This document shows, piece after piece, positions 1 through 9,323 of a DNA stretch of 11,651 nucleotides (position 1 is its first letter; each line of letters starts with the position of its first letter). A model generated the notes under the pieces. The model had not been told where the DNA came from. It saw only the letters and a list, made by a program, of their open reading frames with translations, and did no database searches. The position numbers and the translations under genes are program-made. Origin of the DNA: Phoronis ovalis (Eukaryota; Phoronida; Phoronidae); the NCBI GenBank assembly GCA_028565635.1, contig JAOXYB010051479.1:1-11651 (forward strand), read 5' to 3'.

Positions 1-742
1 AACAATATTGAAAATTGTCACGTAAAAGACGATACCAATGCTGGGTATCCTATAGATAGGATAAACAGCAAAAATTAGATCAATTGAAAACTTTTAGAGT
101 GAAGCAACTGTAAAAAGGTTGGTTATGTGATGATATAATAAAAACTTTCTATCTTCACCTTACTCTTATGTAAATTCATGTTATAACAGTTAGGAGCCAG
201 CCAAAGTGTTTTATAAAAAATGTGTTTTAAACGTTCATAGTTCTAGATAAAAGTTGCTAAATTCTAGATGCACAGACAGTATCATAACCAAATAGAATAT
301 TCAATTGAGAAAACATTTGAAGAGAAATTAATATAGAAAGGAAATTGAGTATTTCTTACATAGTAAATGATAATTTCAGTCTTGGAGACAGTGTGTCTTA
401 TAGCATTATAAAACCTTTTCATTACTTTTCCTGTGAGCTATAGAAGTGTTATAACTCAGTGATCACCCATAATGCCACTTTCTAACAGTAGCTTACCAGA
501 ATGATTACCAAATATTTTAAGAAGAAATGTAAAAGATATATCTTTGTAATATAAAGTGTAAAAAATAAATATCACTTGATATTTTTAAACATATTTTGAA
601 AATATCCAGATATAGATATGTGTTACAAAAAACAGTTTTTATTATTCAAAGTAACACAGCCATTAATGGAGCATAACACTCATGTACAGTAAACTGAGGA
701 AGATGATACAGTAATGATTGCAAGTTAAATGACAGTACTAAT

Positions 743-799
743 CATGGTGATGTTCATGATGATGATGACAAACATGATGGTGATAGTAACACAATGATA
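743..799. repeat. Imperfect ATG/TGA trinucleotide microsatellite
   Basis: A run of ATG/TGA/GATG words with a core of four consecutive GAT-type triplets near 756-768, then further ATGATGG and ATGATAA words to about 799. The array is interrupted, so it is an old or short microsatellite. It has no visible coding role. It supplies several box-C-like ATGATGA words, but no paired D box or snoRNA geometry is visible. Confidence 0.6.
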
Positions 800-1070
800 A
801 TATATAATAACAGTTTCTATTTTTCAATCTACTTTCCCACAATGTGGTCGACGTCAATAATATTAACAACAAATATAATCATGATGCTCATAATGAGGAG
901 AGAGTCTTCATTCTATTTATTACCCTGGTATAGTAAAGCTTTACATTTATCACATGTAGTTTCACAGAATGAAGCAAATGTATCTATTCTATAAAATCAT
1001 CCGTTGTTCTTGAGTTTAAATTATTCATCAAAATCACAGTAAAAGATTTATCAAGAAATTACTTAAGGTG

Positions 1071-1082
1071 ATATATATATAT
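1071..1082. repeat. Short (AT)6 dinucleotide run
   Basis: Six uninterrupted AT dinucleotides in AT-rich sequence. It is a minor simple repeat of no evident function. Confidence 0.6.
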
Positions 1083-1170
1083 TGTACATATGTGAAAATC
1101 AATACTGGACATGATTAAATAGAGTGGTCAACTTTTCATATAACAGTACACTAAATTACATCTTGGGTAA

Positions 1171-1584
1171 TCCATAATCGAAATGGTTTGTCCAGCTACA
1201 GTAGGAATAAAACTGTACAATATCACACTCTCTGCGGATGGAAGCAAGATTTCATTACTATATGATGGGAAGTATATTTTACAGAAAATACTATATTGCC
1301 ATTTTGTATAAATTTGACACTTGAACAACAGCTTTGAGATATATTATAAATAATATTGAGGCCAGGTTCATGGGTACTTGCAATTTTCCAGAATACAGGT
1401 ACACCAAGTTATCACAGTGAACACAAGTTTCACAACAATATCGCATTTTATAAAACTTACCATATATGTAAAGGAATATCAAACTGGATGCTTTGGAATA
1501 CTTAAATGTGGGATGTTACCATTCAGAATTCCACATTACACTATTTTTTCACCAGTTTTACCTAATTCTAACACAGGTAGATAA
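1171..1584 (+). pseudogene. Possible decayed coding patch (speculative)
   Basis: Three plus-strand open segments follow each other with frame changes. The first (1171-1308) contains the protein-like peptide YNITLSADGSKISLLYDGKY. The second (1325-1417) is in another frame and contains EARFMGTCNFPEYRYTKLSQ. The third (1417-1581) returns to the first frame and contains SHFIKLTIYVKEYQTGCFGI. Residue use is more balanced than in typical AT-driven frames here, and GC is modestly raised around 1181-1260. I do not recognise a family. It could be a relic of a secreted or receptor-like gene, a retrocopy, or chance. Minus-strand frames of 60-66 codons overlap the same patch, which argues for compositional chance. 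Confidence is low. Confidence 0.15.
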
Positions 1585-1644
1585 ACCTGAAACACCTAGC
1601 ATATTTTCAAAATGTTAAAGTTAAGAAAACAACTACAAATGCCA

Positions 1645-1736
1645 CTGTCAGCTGTTCAGTAATGAATCACCCAATGATGAAACAAGGGCTTACACTTGAT
1701 GTCTAAAACCTAGATGCTGATACCAACAGCTGACAG
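1645..1736. repeat. 12-bp perfect inverted repeat pair
   Basis: CTGTCAGCTGTT at 1645-1656 is matched exactly by AACAGCTGACAG at 1725-1736, with 68 bases between the arms. Extending each arm outward by four bases gives 14 of 16 matches. No target duplication is evident around the arms. It may be a small foldback relic or chance: a 12-bp pair within 100 bp is uncommon but not extreme in 11.6 kb. Confidence 0.5.
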
Positions 1737-2636
1737 AGGATGCATGTGAAACAACTAACTTTCACATCAAAAATGCAGTGTGCGATAGACAGAAGCAGAT
1801 GCATTGTCAATGTAAAACATATCTAATGGAAATTAGGTTTAGTTAACAAGCGATTTAATTTCCATACAACATCCTTTATTTATTTCTAGGGATTCAAACA
1901 TCATGGAACAGATATATTTCATGGAAAAAAATATACATCTTATAAGTTACTTGACTTTGTGCTAATTATACAATCAGTACCACACACAAAGAGTATTTAC
2001 AATTTAAATGTTCTTACAATTAACCATGTTTTTTTACAGGCAATTTAAGTTGATATAATAATATACACCATTTAAACTACGTAATTACAAAAAGTATTAT
2101 ATACATTTCATACATTAAAATCATAATCATGCAAGTCTCTAAGCATTGGTGGAGAATCTCCATATCCACTTACTAGCATAGGAACAATTGCAGTCTAGAA
2201 TGCCAATGTTTTTAGGTAAGAAGAGTATATCCAACTACAAACACTTAAAAAAGAACTAATGAAATTGGCATTAGCTAAAATATCTGTACAGTATTTGTAT
2301 TTCACACTAAATATACAGTAGTTTTAAAGTTTACCTTCATAAAATTATTAACAGTCTTACCTTGCAACTTTGAATAATAAACAGATACCTTACAGTAGAA
2401 TTGTTTTGGTATTATCTATCTGGAGGAATCTTATCATCTTATCTAGTATAATGTTATACTGGGACATACCATTATTGGTTTGGCAATAGGGGTGGCAGAT
2501 ATTTATTTCACAGGCTGGATGAGCACAAATCAATAATAATCAGACAGTAATATTTTGTAGTTCTGTAGTATTGAACCACTGATAAATCTACGATATTCAT
2601 TTTAGTACATGGAATATAGTATAGTATACATATTTT

Positions 2637-2683
2637 GCCATGGGGTGTGCAAGTTCCCCTGGGGAAGATGTACATACCATGCC
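2637..2683. repeat. 47-nt imperfect hairpin
   Basis: The outer arms 2637-2651 and 2669-2683 pair at 13 of 15 positions when two G-T wobbles are counted. Inside, TTCCCC at 2654-2659 pairs with GGGGAA at 2661-2666 around a single T, with a two-base symmetric mismatch between inner and outer stems. It is locally GC-rich in an AT-rich setting. It is shorter than a typical animal pre-miRNA, and the apical loop is too tight unless the top pairs open. Function is unknown. Confidence 0.45.
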
Positions 2684-3962
2684 AGAAATAGCCAAATTCA
2701 ATTTTAAACTAATTCCAATCCAAAAAATATAACTGACTAGTTTACTTAAAATGACATTTCTGCCACATCTTTAGTTTTTATATTTTTGTTAAATAAACAC
2801 AAAGTTGTTTTAAATATTAATTTGTTTTCAAATGTTTGGAACCAGTGTAATTTATGAAAATAGCAAACTGAATCAAATTAGTAATTAAATTATCAAAAAA
2901 TGTAGACGGATTGTACTTACAGACAATTCACTTCAGGAGGGATAGAGTTGGTAGCACAACAAGAATATAAGAAATAAACTGTTACTCAATTAGTTTGAGG
3001 CATTAAGATATATATTCAGATTTGAGAAAGCTGACAAACTAAAGATTTAATCCTACACTTCCACAAAAAGTAAAGCGTCAGCAGAGATAGATATGGTGGA
3101 CACAGTGACACTATAATATCAGTAATAAATTTTTTTGAATTTGATTAAAAATCTGAAATAAAATCTTCACTTCACTTGTTAAGATACTGGAGAAAATGCT
3201 TTTTGAGTGTACATATAATAAAACATTAATTTTCCATTTATGCTCAATACACACAACTGTGCAATATTGGACAGTGATGAAAAGTCAGTATGCCACTACT
3301 ACACATTTTTTGATACTGGTCTTTTATGAGTAAAACTACAGCTTTTGTGTACAACACTGACAATCTTTGCAGAGACATCAAGTCTCATCACATAGCTAAC
3401 TGTTGAAATTAGACTCTTTTTATGTTGTGCAAAAAGACAGTATTAATTTACATCAATGATGATTTCTAACAAAACCTCATAGGTAAATAATTTTACAATT
3501 TGTAAGTCAATTCTATCTTGTTTTTCATCTCGTCCTGGTATCCTAAAACTATGGACATGGTTCAGAGAACAATGAGAAGATAACGATTTTTGAAAAGTCA
3601 ACACACCCAAGATTAAAAGCAAATATAAGCTAGTAGTTGAGTAAGAACAGAAATACTAGTATAAATGTAATTTTGATATACAGTATACCTTTATTTGTTT
3701 TACCACAAAAAATGTCAACTGCCGTTGGACAAACTATTACAAATTACTACTGCTCAATGGTTTACAGGAAACCAAACTATATAAACTTCTATGGTGAGAA
3801 AACCAAAAGTAAAAAACTCTTTTTTATCTATTTTAAAAAAAACTTTTATAGAAAATTATTTGAAATTTGAATAAATGATATATGCGAATGGTTGAATTAT
3901 GAACAGAGTTACCAAAAATAGCTTATCTTTAAAAAAAGAATATCAGTGACCGAACTAAACAG

Positions 3963-3979
3963 TGTAATACGGTATTACA
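3963..3979. repeat. 17-bp perfect palindrome
   Basis: TGTAATAC and GTATTACA flank a single central G, giving two perfect 8-bp arms. It could be a dimeric protein-binding site or a cruciform seed. Nothing nearby indicates a gene that it would control. Confidence 0.5.
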
Positions 3980-4559
3980 GGTTGCAAGGTACATAACTTT
4001 CGTAATCTTCCTACTCAGAGACAATGCTGGAGATACCTAGTGGTAGCAAAACAAACTAAATCTATTTTTAGAAGAAACAAGCCACAAAAAAAATATTTAA
4101 AATTTTTTTAAGCATATTTTAAAATGACATGAAAATATTCCAAACTTTTATTTTTGGCATATTGCATCATGTACAATATTTGTAAGTGGCCATGTCTCCT
4201 GAGTGAAGATACTATAAACACTATAAATTGCATTCATGCTTTAAATAAATGTTATGCTAATGCTGTAATAGCCTGGTGGCATCACTTAACAACAAATTTG
4301 GACCGCTTGATCATTCCAAAATATGCAGAAAAGGGTATTTATTTTGAGCAAAGTAAATGTCCTCAAAACAAAAAACGGTCGCTCTGAAATAAGGGCAACC
4401 TTGAAAGCAAAAAATACTGTATAACTTTGAGGAAAGATAGGCAAAATTAATATACCTACTGACAGTAATGTCGTCTGTAATTTGCACTGCAAGTTATGAT
4501 TTCATTAACAGCAGCTATTGCACTCTTCAGCGTTTAAAAAAGGAAAACTATAAAGGGTG

Positions 4560-4690
4560 AGTTTTTTCCCCGGGTTTTTTCACCTAGGAATATCCTCAAT
4601 CCCTTGCAAAAAATAGGGTACTAAAATTCTGGAAATATCCTTGCTTAGGGTGTATTTAAAAAATATGGAGCTGTCACGTGCTACACTTTT
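4560..4690. mobile_element. Possible decayed fragment related to the 6892-7361 element
   Basis: Positions 4639-4666 (CTTGCTTAGGGTGTATTT followed by an A run) align to the internal unit at 7231-7260 (CTTCCTTAGGGGTGTATTTT followed by an A run) at about five of six positions. The word TGGAAATAT just upstream mirrors TGGAAATTT ahead of another unit at about 7053. A CCCCGGG core lies in a weak palindrome at 4557-4585. No terminal inverted repeat or target duplication was found, so this could be a worn fragment or chance similarity of T-rich sequence. Confidence 0.3.
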
Positions 4691-5133
4691 TTCTGTACAG
4701 TGATGCCACCAGTGGATAATAAGCCACGAAAATGTAGACACATTAAAAATAAACGGAAATGCTCATCTGGTGCGCAGTACACGAAATGTGATGTACTTTA
4801 AAATGAAATCTCATCACATCTGTTCCAACATAATAATATATAGCTTGTTAGAGCAGATTCCTGTTTTAAAAGCCTTCAGGTAAGAATATTTTAGTAAATG
4901 AAATTAACGCTTAATGAACAGTACAAGAAATGTGTAATTCTCTAGTGGTTCTGATGGAGACACAGCCTGGAGGCAATATATAAACTATAAACATATCATT
5001 TCCTTATTACTGAGGCTCTAAAGCAAGGAAAACTATAGGATTTACTGCAATTATGAAATGTCTTGTAAAATTATATACAAAAATATTAAATTAGAAGTAT
5101 GCATACTGTAGAAATTAGTTGACTCAACAATGA

Positions 5134-5187
5134 AAATGGAATCTGTTCGAAACAGAAATGTGCCAGTTAAAACTAATCATTCCATTT
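5134..5187. repeat. Nested inverted repeats
   Basis: AAATGGAAT at 5134-5142 pairs perfectly with ATTCCATTT at 5179-5187. Between them TCTGTT at 5142-5147 pairs with AACAGA at 5151-5156 around CGA. ATTAGTT at 5114-5120 and AACTAAT at 5171-5177 form a further, partly competing pair. The cluster is dense but the stems are short. Confidence 0.35.
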
Positions 5188-5370
5188 GTTTAGCTCCTGT
5201 TCTGCTCAAGTTTATAGTTGGCTGAAGTACTTTCAAACACTATAACATTAAATATAGTCCGACTGCGGGTTTTGTTGAAAAATACACCAAGTTTTTGCCT
5301 AATTTATTCAATTATTAGATCTTACCTTATTTGCTAAAAAATCATCACAAAAATTGTTGCAATGATAAAA

Positions 5371-5419
5371 CCTCTCGGAGGTGATTTTTCTTAATCACCA
5401 GTAGTAGTTCATACTACTA
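5371..5419. repeat. Three adjacent short hairpins
   Basis: Three inverted repeats sit almost end to end. CCTC/GAGG (5371-5374, 5378-5381) has a TCG loop. GGTGATT/AATCACC (5380-5386, 5393-5399) has a 6-nt loop. TAGTAGT/ACTACTA (5402-5408, 5413-5419) has a 4-nt loop. The first two overlap by two bases, so they would compete. The layout superficially recalls tRNA arms, but no acceptor stem, A box or B box is present. Confidence 0.4.
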
Positions 5420-5803
5420 TCACATTGTGTGGTTAAACATTAACTTGATACTTGTATGTGCCACATATCAAACCTCAGAGTTCTCCTCTACAAACCATTA
5501 CCTCTCACACTTAACAATGTGGTATTTTTTCTCAGATGTTTCTTTGGTGCTGCTAGTAACCACATCATTGCTCAGGTGTGCTTTAAATGGTAAGAGTATA
5601 TGTGAAAAACAACAACATTCTGATCACTTACCTATGATTCTGTAATCCGTATTCAAACCAATTCTGAAAACGAAAAGTGGAAATAAATCTTATGATATCC
5701 AGTCAAGAAGTTAACGATTTATGCCAATAAAATTTAACAAAGGACTTTCCCCGAAGAATTTCTATTAGCAAATAAATAAAAAGTGAGATATATAACGCCC
5801 AAC

Positions 5804-5864
5804 TACATACATACCTGAGAGTATTATAACAAAGTTATAATAGTCCCAGATACATACACACCTG
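5804..5864. repeat. Direct repeats flanking a perfect hairpin
   Basis: TACATACATACCTG at 5804-5817 recurs as TACATACACACCTG at 5851-5864 (13 of 14 identical). Between them TATTATAAC at 5822-5830 and GTTATAATA at 5834-5842 form a perfect 9-bp stem with an AAA loop. The arrangement could be a tiny foldback insertion with a duplicated flank, or a simple sequence duplication. Confidence 0.35.
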
Positions 5865-6891
5865 TATCAAATGCAGGATCAAAGCCCCCTAAGCTTTCAT
5901 GGCGACAAGCCAGTATCATATGAAAACAACATATTTTAATCACGCATCATATTACCTTACAGCGAACCAGACACAAGTCTCCTTTCAACAATGGGTAAGT
6001 GTGCCAAACAATAGGTGAGAGTTGCTGAAAATAGTGCTTTAACTCTGTTCATGGTATATTTTACATATAGAACAAATTAATAGAATAGAGAACAAAACTA
6101 TTATGTTGTTACTAGAATGTAATAAACAGCTCTAACATTTTGTACCCGAGAAGTATAACTAATTGATATAATGTAATTTTAATTAGACAGAAATTAATTT
6201 TTCCATTTAAGTCATTGGAAAGAAAAATTATTTACCTTTTTATTTTTATTCACCTCAAACATGTTACTTGCAGAGCTAAAATTACCAATTAAATGCTGAA
6301 TTAGACTATCATAAACATAGCATACTAGTATCTGGCTCATGCATACACTTATCATATGCTGGATAAATATATGGAACATATTTTGATAGATCCTTAATCA
6401 ACAAATTACAGTATACTTATTTTCAAACTCAAAAGACAAAACATGGAGAACAAGACAACTTTCAAAACATATAAATTAAATTTTAGAATATATTTTACAA
6501 TAACAAACAAACAACTTAGAAACACTACACATTCAAAGGAATGCCTGGTAATCAGGAGTACTAAAAAGAAAATAAATCGCACAAAGAGAAAAATCAACAC
6601 AACACAAGACTTGTATAAAGCCTTCAAAGGAACCTTAATAGCCCTAAATTACAATGAATATGTACTGGTGCCAACATGAATTAACTTCAATCACAATAGT
6701 TGCTTTACACATGATATTTGTAAGAACAAAATTTCATTCTATTTTCTTGGAAAAAATCAAATCTTCATCAATAAAGAAAAAGGAATTACGAAAATGTCTA
6801 AATTTTAAATCGTTTTGTCATTTCTAAATATAGTAGACTTATTGAAAATAATTTTAATAACTTGCAATTTCAAAACAAACCATGGAGCAGG

Positions 6892-6933
6892 CCCAGGCGG
6901 CGGTCAATATGAAAGTGGGTACGCATGTTCCAA
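6892..6933 (+). repeat. Element 1 left terminal inverted repeat
   Basis: Begins CCCAGGCGG. Positions 6899-6916 are an exact inverse of 7338-7355. After a six-base insertion relative to the right arm, CATGTTCCAA at 6924-6933 again matches the inverse of 7327-7336, so the TIR is about 35-42 bp with one indel block. Confidence 0.85.
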
Positions 6934-6956
6934 CAAAATTTCGCGTGAAAGGGTAT

Positions 6957-6970
6957 GTAACGCGCGTTAC
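6957..6970. repeat. 14-bp perfect CpG-rich palindrome in element 1
   Basis: GTAACGCGCGTTAC is a perfect palindrome with an alternating CGCGCG core, followed at once by GCGC. It is very unusual for this AT-rich, CpG-poor window. It could be a subterminal transposase-binding site or simply a surviving unmethylated or young CpG cluster. Confidence 0.7.
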
Positions 6971-7315
6971 GCGCTTAGGGTCTGTTTTTTGGCTAAAATC
7001 ATGAAAAGGGGTGTTTTTTTTGGAGGTGTGACACTTCCTAAGGGGTGTTGTTTGGAAATTTCACTTCGTTAGGGTAATTGTTAAAATTTCACTTCGTTAG
7101 GGGTGCAAATACGGTCAAGAAAACTTGATATGTTTACCAGAATGTGTAAGTTGAAAGTTACTTCCTGAATTGATGCTATTTTGAGAATGACCTTTTAAAA
7201 CAGGTCAGGGTTCAGGTATCACGTGATCCACTTCCTTAGGGGTGTATTTTTAAAAAAAAATCAGTTCCTTAGGGGTGTATTTTTTGCAGAATTTCACTTC
7301 GTTAGTGTCTTTTTT
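6968..7315 (+). repeat. Element 1 internal tandem units, about 30-bp period
   Basis: Eight units related to CACTTCCTTAGGGGTGT followed by a T run start near 6968, 6998, 7032, 7062, 7090, 7229, 7262 and 7295. Spacings are 28-34 bases within each block. Two variants alternate, CACTTCG-TTAGGG and CACTTCC-TTAGGGG. The first two units are worn. Positions 7106-7227 between the blocks are not repeated and contain a small TCAAG/CTTGA hairpin at 7115-7128. Confidence 0.8.
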
Positions 7316-7326
7316 GAAAAGTCATA

Positions 7327-7361
7327 TTGGAACATGAACTTTCATATTGACCGCCCCCGGG
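7327..7361 (-). repeat. Element 1 right terminal inverted repeat
   Basis: Positions 7327-7336 (TTGGAACATG) and 7338-7355 are the exact inverse of 6924-6933 and 6899-6916. The arm ends CCCGGG at 7356-7361, directly before the downstream copy of the target duplication. Confidence 0.85.
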
Positions 7362-7986
7362 TGAGCAGGTACTTCAATTTAATGATATTATGCCTTTAAA
7401 ACTAACTAAGTCACAAGTTTAACTTCAAAATGAAAATTTAGATATTCTTTATTCTTTAAAATTAAATGTTTAGCTGAAATTTTGTTACATTTTTTAGACT
7501 AAAACGAGGAATATTTGGTTCCAATAGTAATTTGAGACATACTTGGCAAAATTTATTAGTTACATAGCACATTTTCAGTTTCGCAGATACCCTTTTAAAT
7601 GTTCACGTTATCGCAGAATATTATGTAAGGTAAGTGCCTTAAAATGCAAAAATTAACTATATCAAAAATGAACTCGCCAGGAGTGAAAACTAATTCAAAT
7701 GTAAATAGATCTACATATATTCCTCATCATATTCCTGATAACAGATGTTATGTAGCCAAATATAATCTCTGACGATTAATTTCAATCACTTGTCATGAAC
7801 TGAAAGCTAATTATCTCATAGTTTATAGATGCAATGAACCTGTCAGGTGAAATTAGTATGACAAAAAATCACTAAACCATGAATACTTGGAGTGAGTATT
7901 AATAAAAAAACATTGAAACATGATACCATTATTTCAGTTGTGGGACTCATTTGTTGAACCTTCCTTTAGTTCTGAAGTCTCCAGGC

Positions 7987-8043
7987 AATTTGTCACATTG
8001 AACAGCCCAACAATAATTGTTGGTAATTGCCCAATGACAATTT
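7987..8043. repeat. 57-bp imperfect inverted repeat with perfect 17-bp core
   Basis: The core CCAACAAT-A-ATTGTTGG at 8007-8023 is a perfect odd-centred palindrome. Outside it, AATTTGTCACATTG (7987-8000) pairs with CAATGACAATTT (8032-8043) apart from a two-base bulge and one mismatched pair. The two stems are separated by short unpaired segments. It may be a foldback relic or a structured RNA element in an intron. No target duplication was noticed. Confidence 0.5.
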
Positions 8044-9323
8044 ACAAATGAAATTATGTCTCCGAGTTATTCCACAATCTACCTCATATTTTTGAAATGC
8101 ACCTGTTTACTGCCTAATTGGGTTGTAAAACAATGTATTACATCATTTGGCGTGGGACTTTTGTGAAATAGTATCTTAGTCATATTTCAGCTGCTTTCCC
8201 AGGAGATATTTAGGATATTGTTATACATCCCCTGCCACACAGCTATCAACTTTCTTGTCAGGACTACTTGTTAAATATTTTTTCACCAATAGAAATTGTT
8301 CAAAAAAACCTACTATCCCAATAAAACAATCTAGTAAATATGACAGGTAAACTGCCAATACATGTGTCTATTCCATGACCATCTTATCCAGGTGTTAGTC
8401 TACACTAAAGCCAGAATACATGACAAGTGAAAAGCTTTTACTCAACATAAAACGTGCCTAATTGCAATATAATTGGTTATCATCATAATTAAAATTAGTG
8501 TTACATAATAATAGTAATCAGGATAAGTCAGTCATACTGTCATGGGATCTATTATATTCTTTTGGATATAATTAAGTTAATTTGATTTATGAATGCAATG
8601 TATCATTATTAATAAAAGCCAGGGAAGCTAACTATTGTTATCAGTTGGCAAGACAGGTGTGGGAGTGACTGTCCTCTTGACATGAAATGATACACAGGCA
8701 CTTCTGTTTAGCATTAGAAAAGCCACTTTAAATGGTTGAAACTTTAAATTTCACAATCAATACACTAACACATCCTTATTGTATTGCAAGAAGATTCAAA
8801 ATTCTAGAAGGGAGTGGTAGAACTTTTATAAGCAGAATAAAAATAGGCACTTTGTATGGTGCCAGTAAAAGTTTAAATGGATAAAAACATGTATTTAAAC
8901 ACTTGCTTTTTCAATTTTGATGCATTATTAATTCTAAAAACATACATCATCGAATGAACACATTGAAAAAACACTTTCATGGTGAAAACATTCACTCTAA
9001 GTACACACATTACAAGTTATATAGCCCAGTCAATTCTACAATAAAATTTCATAGCAAATTGGTAATTAATAAATTTAATTCAAAAAAATACAAATTCATA
9101 TTAATATATCAAAATTTAAATTCTAATCCTCAATTACAGTTTTTGAATAGCTGTAATGACTTTATTTTACTTCATTACACTTTCTTTTGTATTTCAGTAG
9201 ACAGCATCTAAGCTATGAGATTAGAGGTAATTTATACTAAGTGGTTAAATATTATATGTCACATTAATAATGTCTTTTCACCATTCTTCTCCCAAAGCCT
9301 TGTTAAAAATTAGACTAGCATTA

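Larger units (their letters stand above)
1..1170. other. AT-rich non-coding stretch
   Basis: No gene is seen. Stop codons are frequent in every frame. The only ATG-started frame of note (794-994, 66 codons) is rich in Ile, Met, Ser and Tyr codons, as expected from AT-rich DNA, and shows no recognisable domain. CpG is rare. The stretch contains an ATG/TGA microsatellite and a short AT-dinucleotide run, which are listed separately. Intron or intergenic DNA are equally possible. Confidence 0.7.
1585..4540. other. AT-rich, CpG-poor non-coding stretch
   Basis: No gene is seen. CpG is strikingly rare: by eye only three occur in 2041-3000, although GC of about 30% would predict about 20. Open frames at 3637-3870 and 4154-4387 begin at GTG and TTG, not ATG, and have AT-driven composition, so I do not call them. 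Scattered AATAAA and splice-like words occur at the frequency expected for AT-rich DNA. The inverted repeats inside are listed separately. Intron of a methylated gene is a reasonable reading, but no exon is identified to prove it. Confidence 0.65.
4740..6883. other. AT-rich non-coding stretch with several small inverted repeats
   Basis: No gene is supported. The 78-codon ATG frame at 6443-6679 is rich in Lys, Asn and Thr, and its antisense frame is nearly all hydrophobic, which is the signature of A-rich DNA and not of a selected protein. The frame at 5427-5645 has no ATG start and no recognisable domain. Inverted repeats are listed separately. Confidence 0.65.
6884..7369. mobile_element. Element 1: non-autonomous TIR transposon with 8-bp target duplication
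   Basis: A 470-bp element (6892-7361) is bounded by inverted repeats and flanked by near-identical 8-bp duplications, GGAGCAGG (6884-6891) and TGAGCAGG (7362-7369), 7 of 8 matching. Its ends read CCCAGG on the left and, inverted, CCCGGG on the right. GGCGGTCAATATGAAAGT is identical in both arms. It encodes no transposase: the 85-codon frame crossing the left end (6815-7072) has no ATG start and is a by-product. The interior is an array of roughly 30-bp units interrupted by a unique middle (about 7106-7227). An 8-bp duplication fits hAT or P superfamily mobilisation, but the superfamily cannot be assigned from the ends alone. It is probably moved by a transposase encoded elsewhere. Confidence 0.85.

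Noticed and set aside
743-799. ATGATGA words as snoRNA box C
   Set aside because: They arise from a trinucleotide microsatellite, and no paired D box with terminal stem was found.
2560-2590. tRNA or SINE B-box-like word on the minus strand (GGTTCAATACT), and a similar plus-strand word near 11131
   Set aside because: Two or more mismatches to the B-box consensus, no A box at the proper distance, and no tRNA fold or SINE tail.
6443-6679. 78-codon ATG frame with a fair start context (AACATGG)
   Set aside because: The Lys/Asn/Thr-rich product and its hydrophobic antisense partner (6406-6627) are what A-rich DNA gives. No domain or conserved pattern is seen.
6815-7072. 85-codon plus-strand frame as a possible gene
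   Set aside because: It starts at TTG and runs from flanking DNA across the transposon target duplication, TIR and tandem units, so it is not a gene.
6968-7315. TTAGGG repeats as an interstitial telomere
   Set aside because: The words are about 30 bases apart inside a larger unit, not contiguous hexamers, and are bounded by transposon ends.
8954-9211. 85-codon ATG-started open frame, the longest ATG frame in the window
   Set aside because: Its composition is dominated by Asn, Lys, Phe, Tyr and Ile with no motif. A rough estimate at about 70% AT gives around ten frames of this general size by chance.
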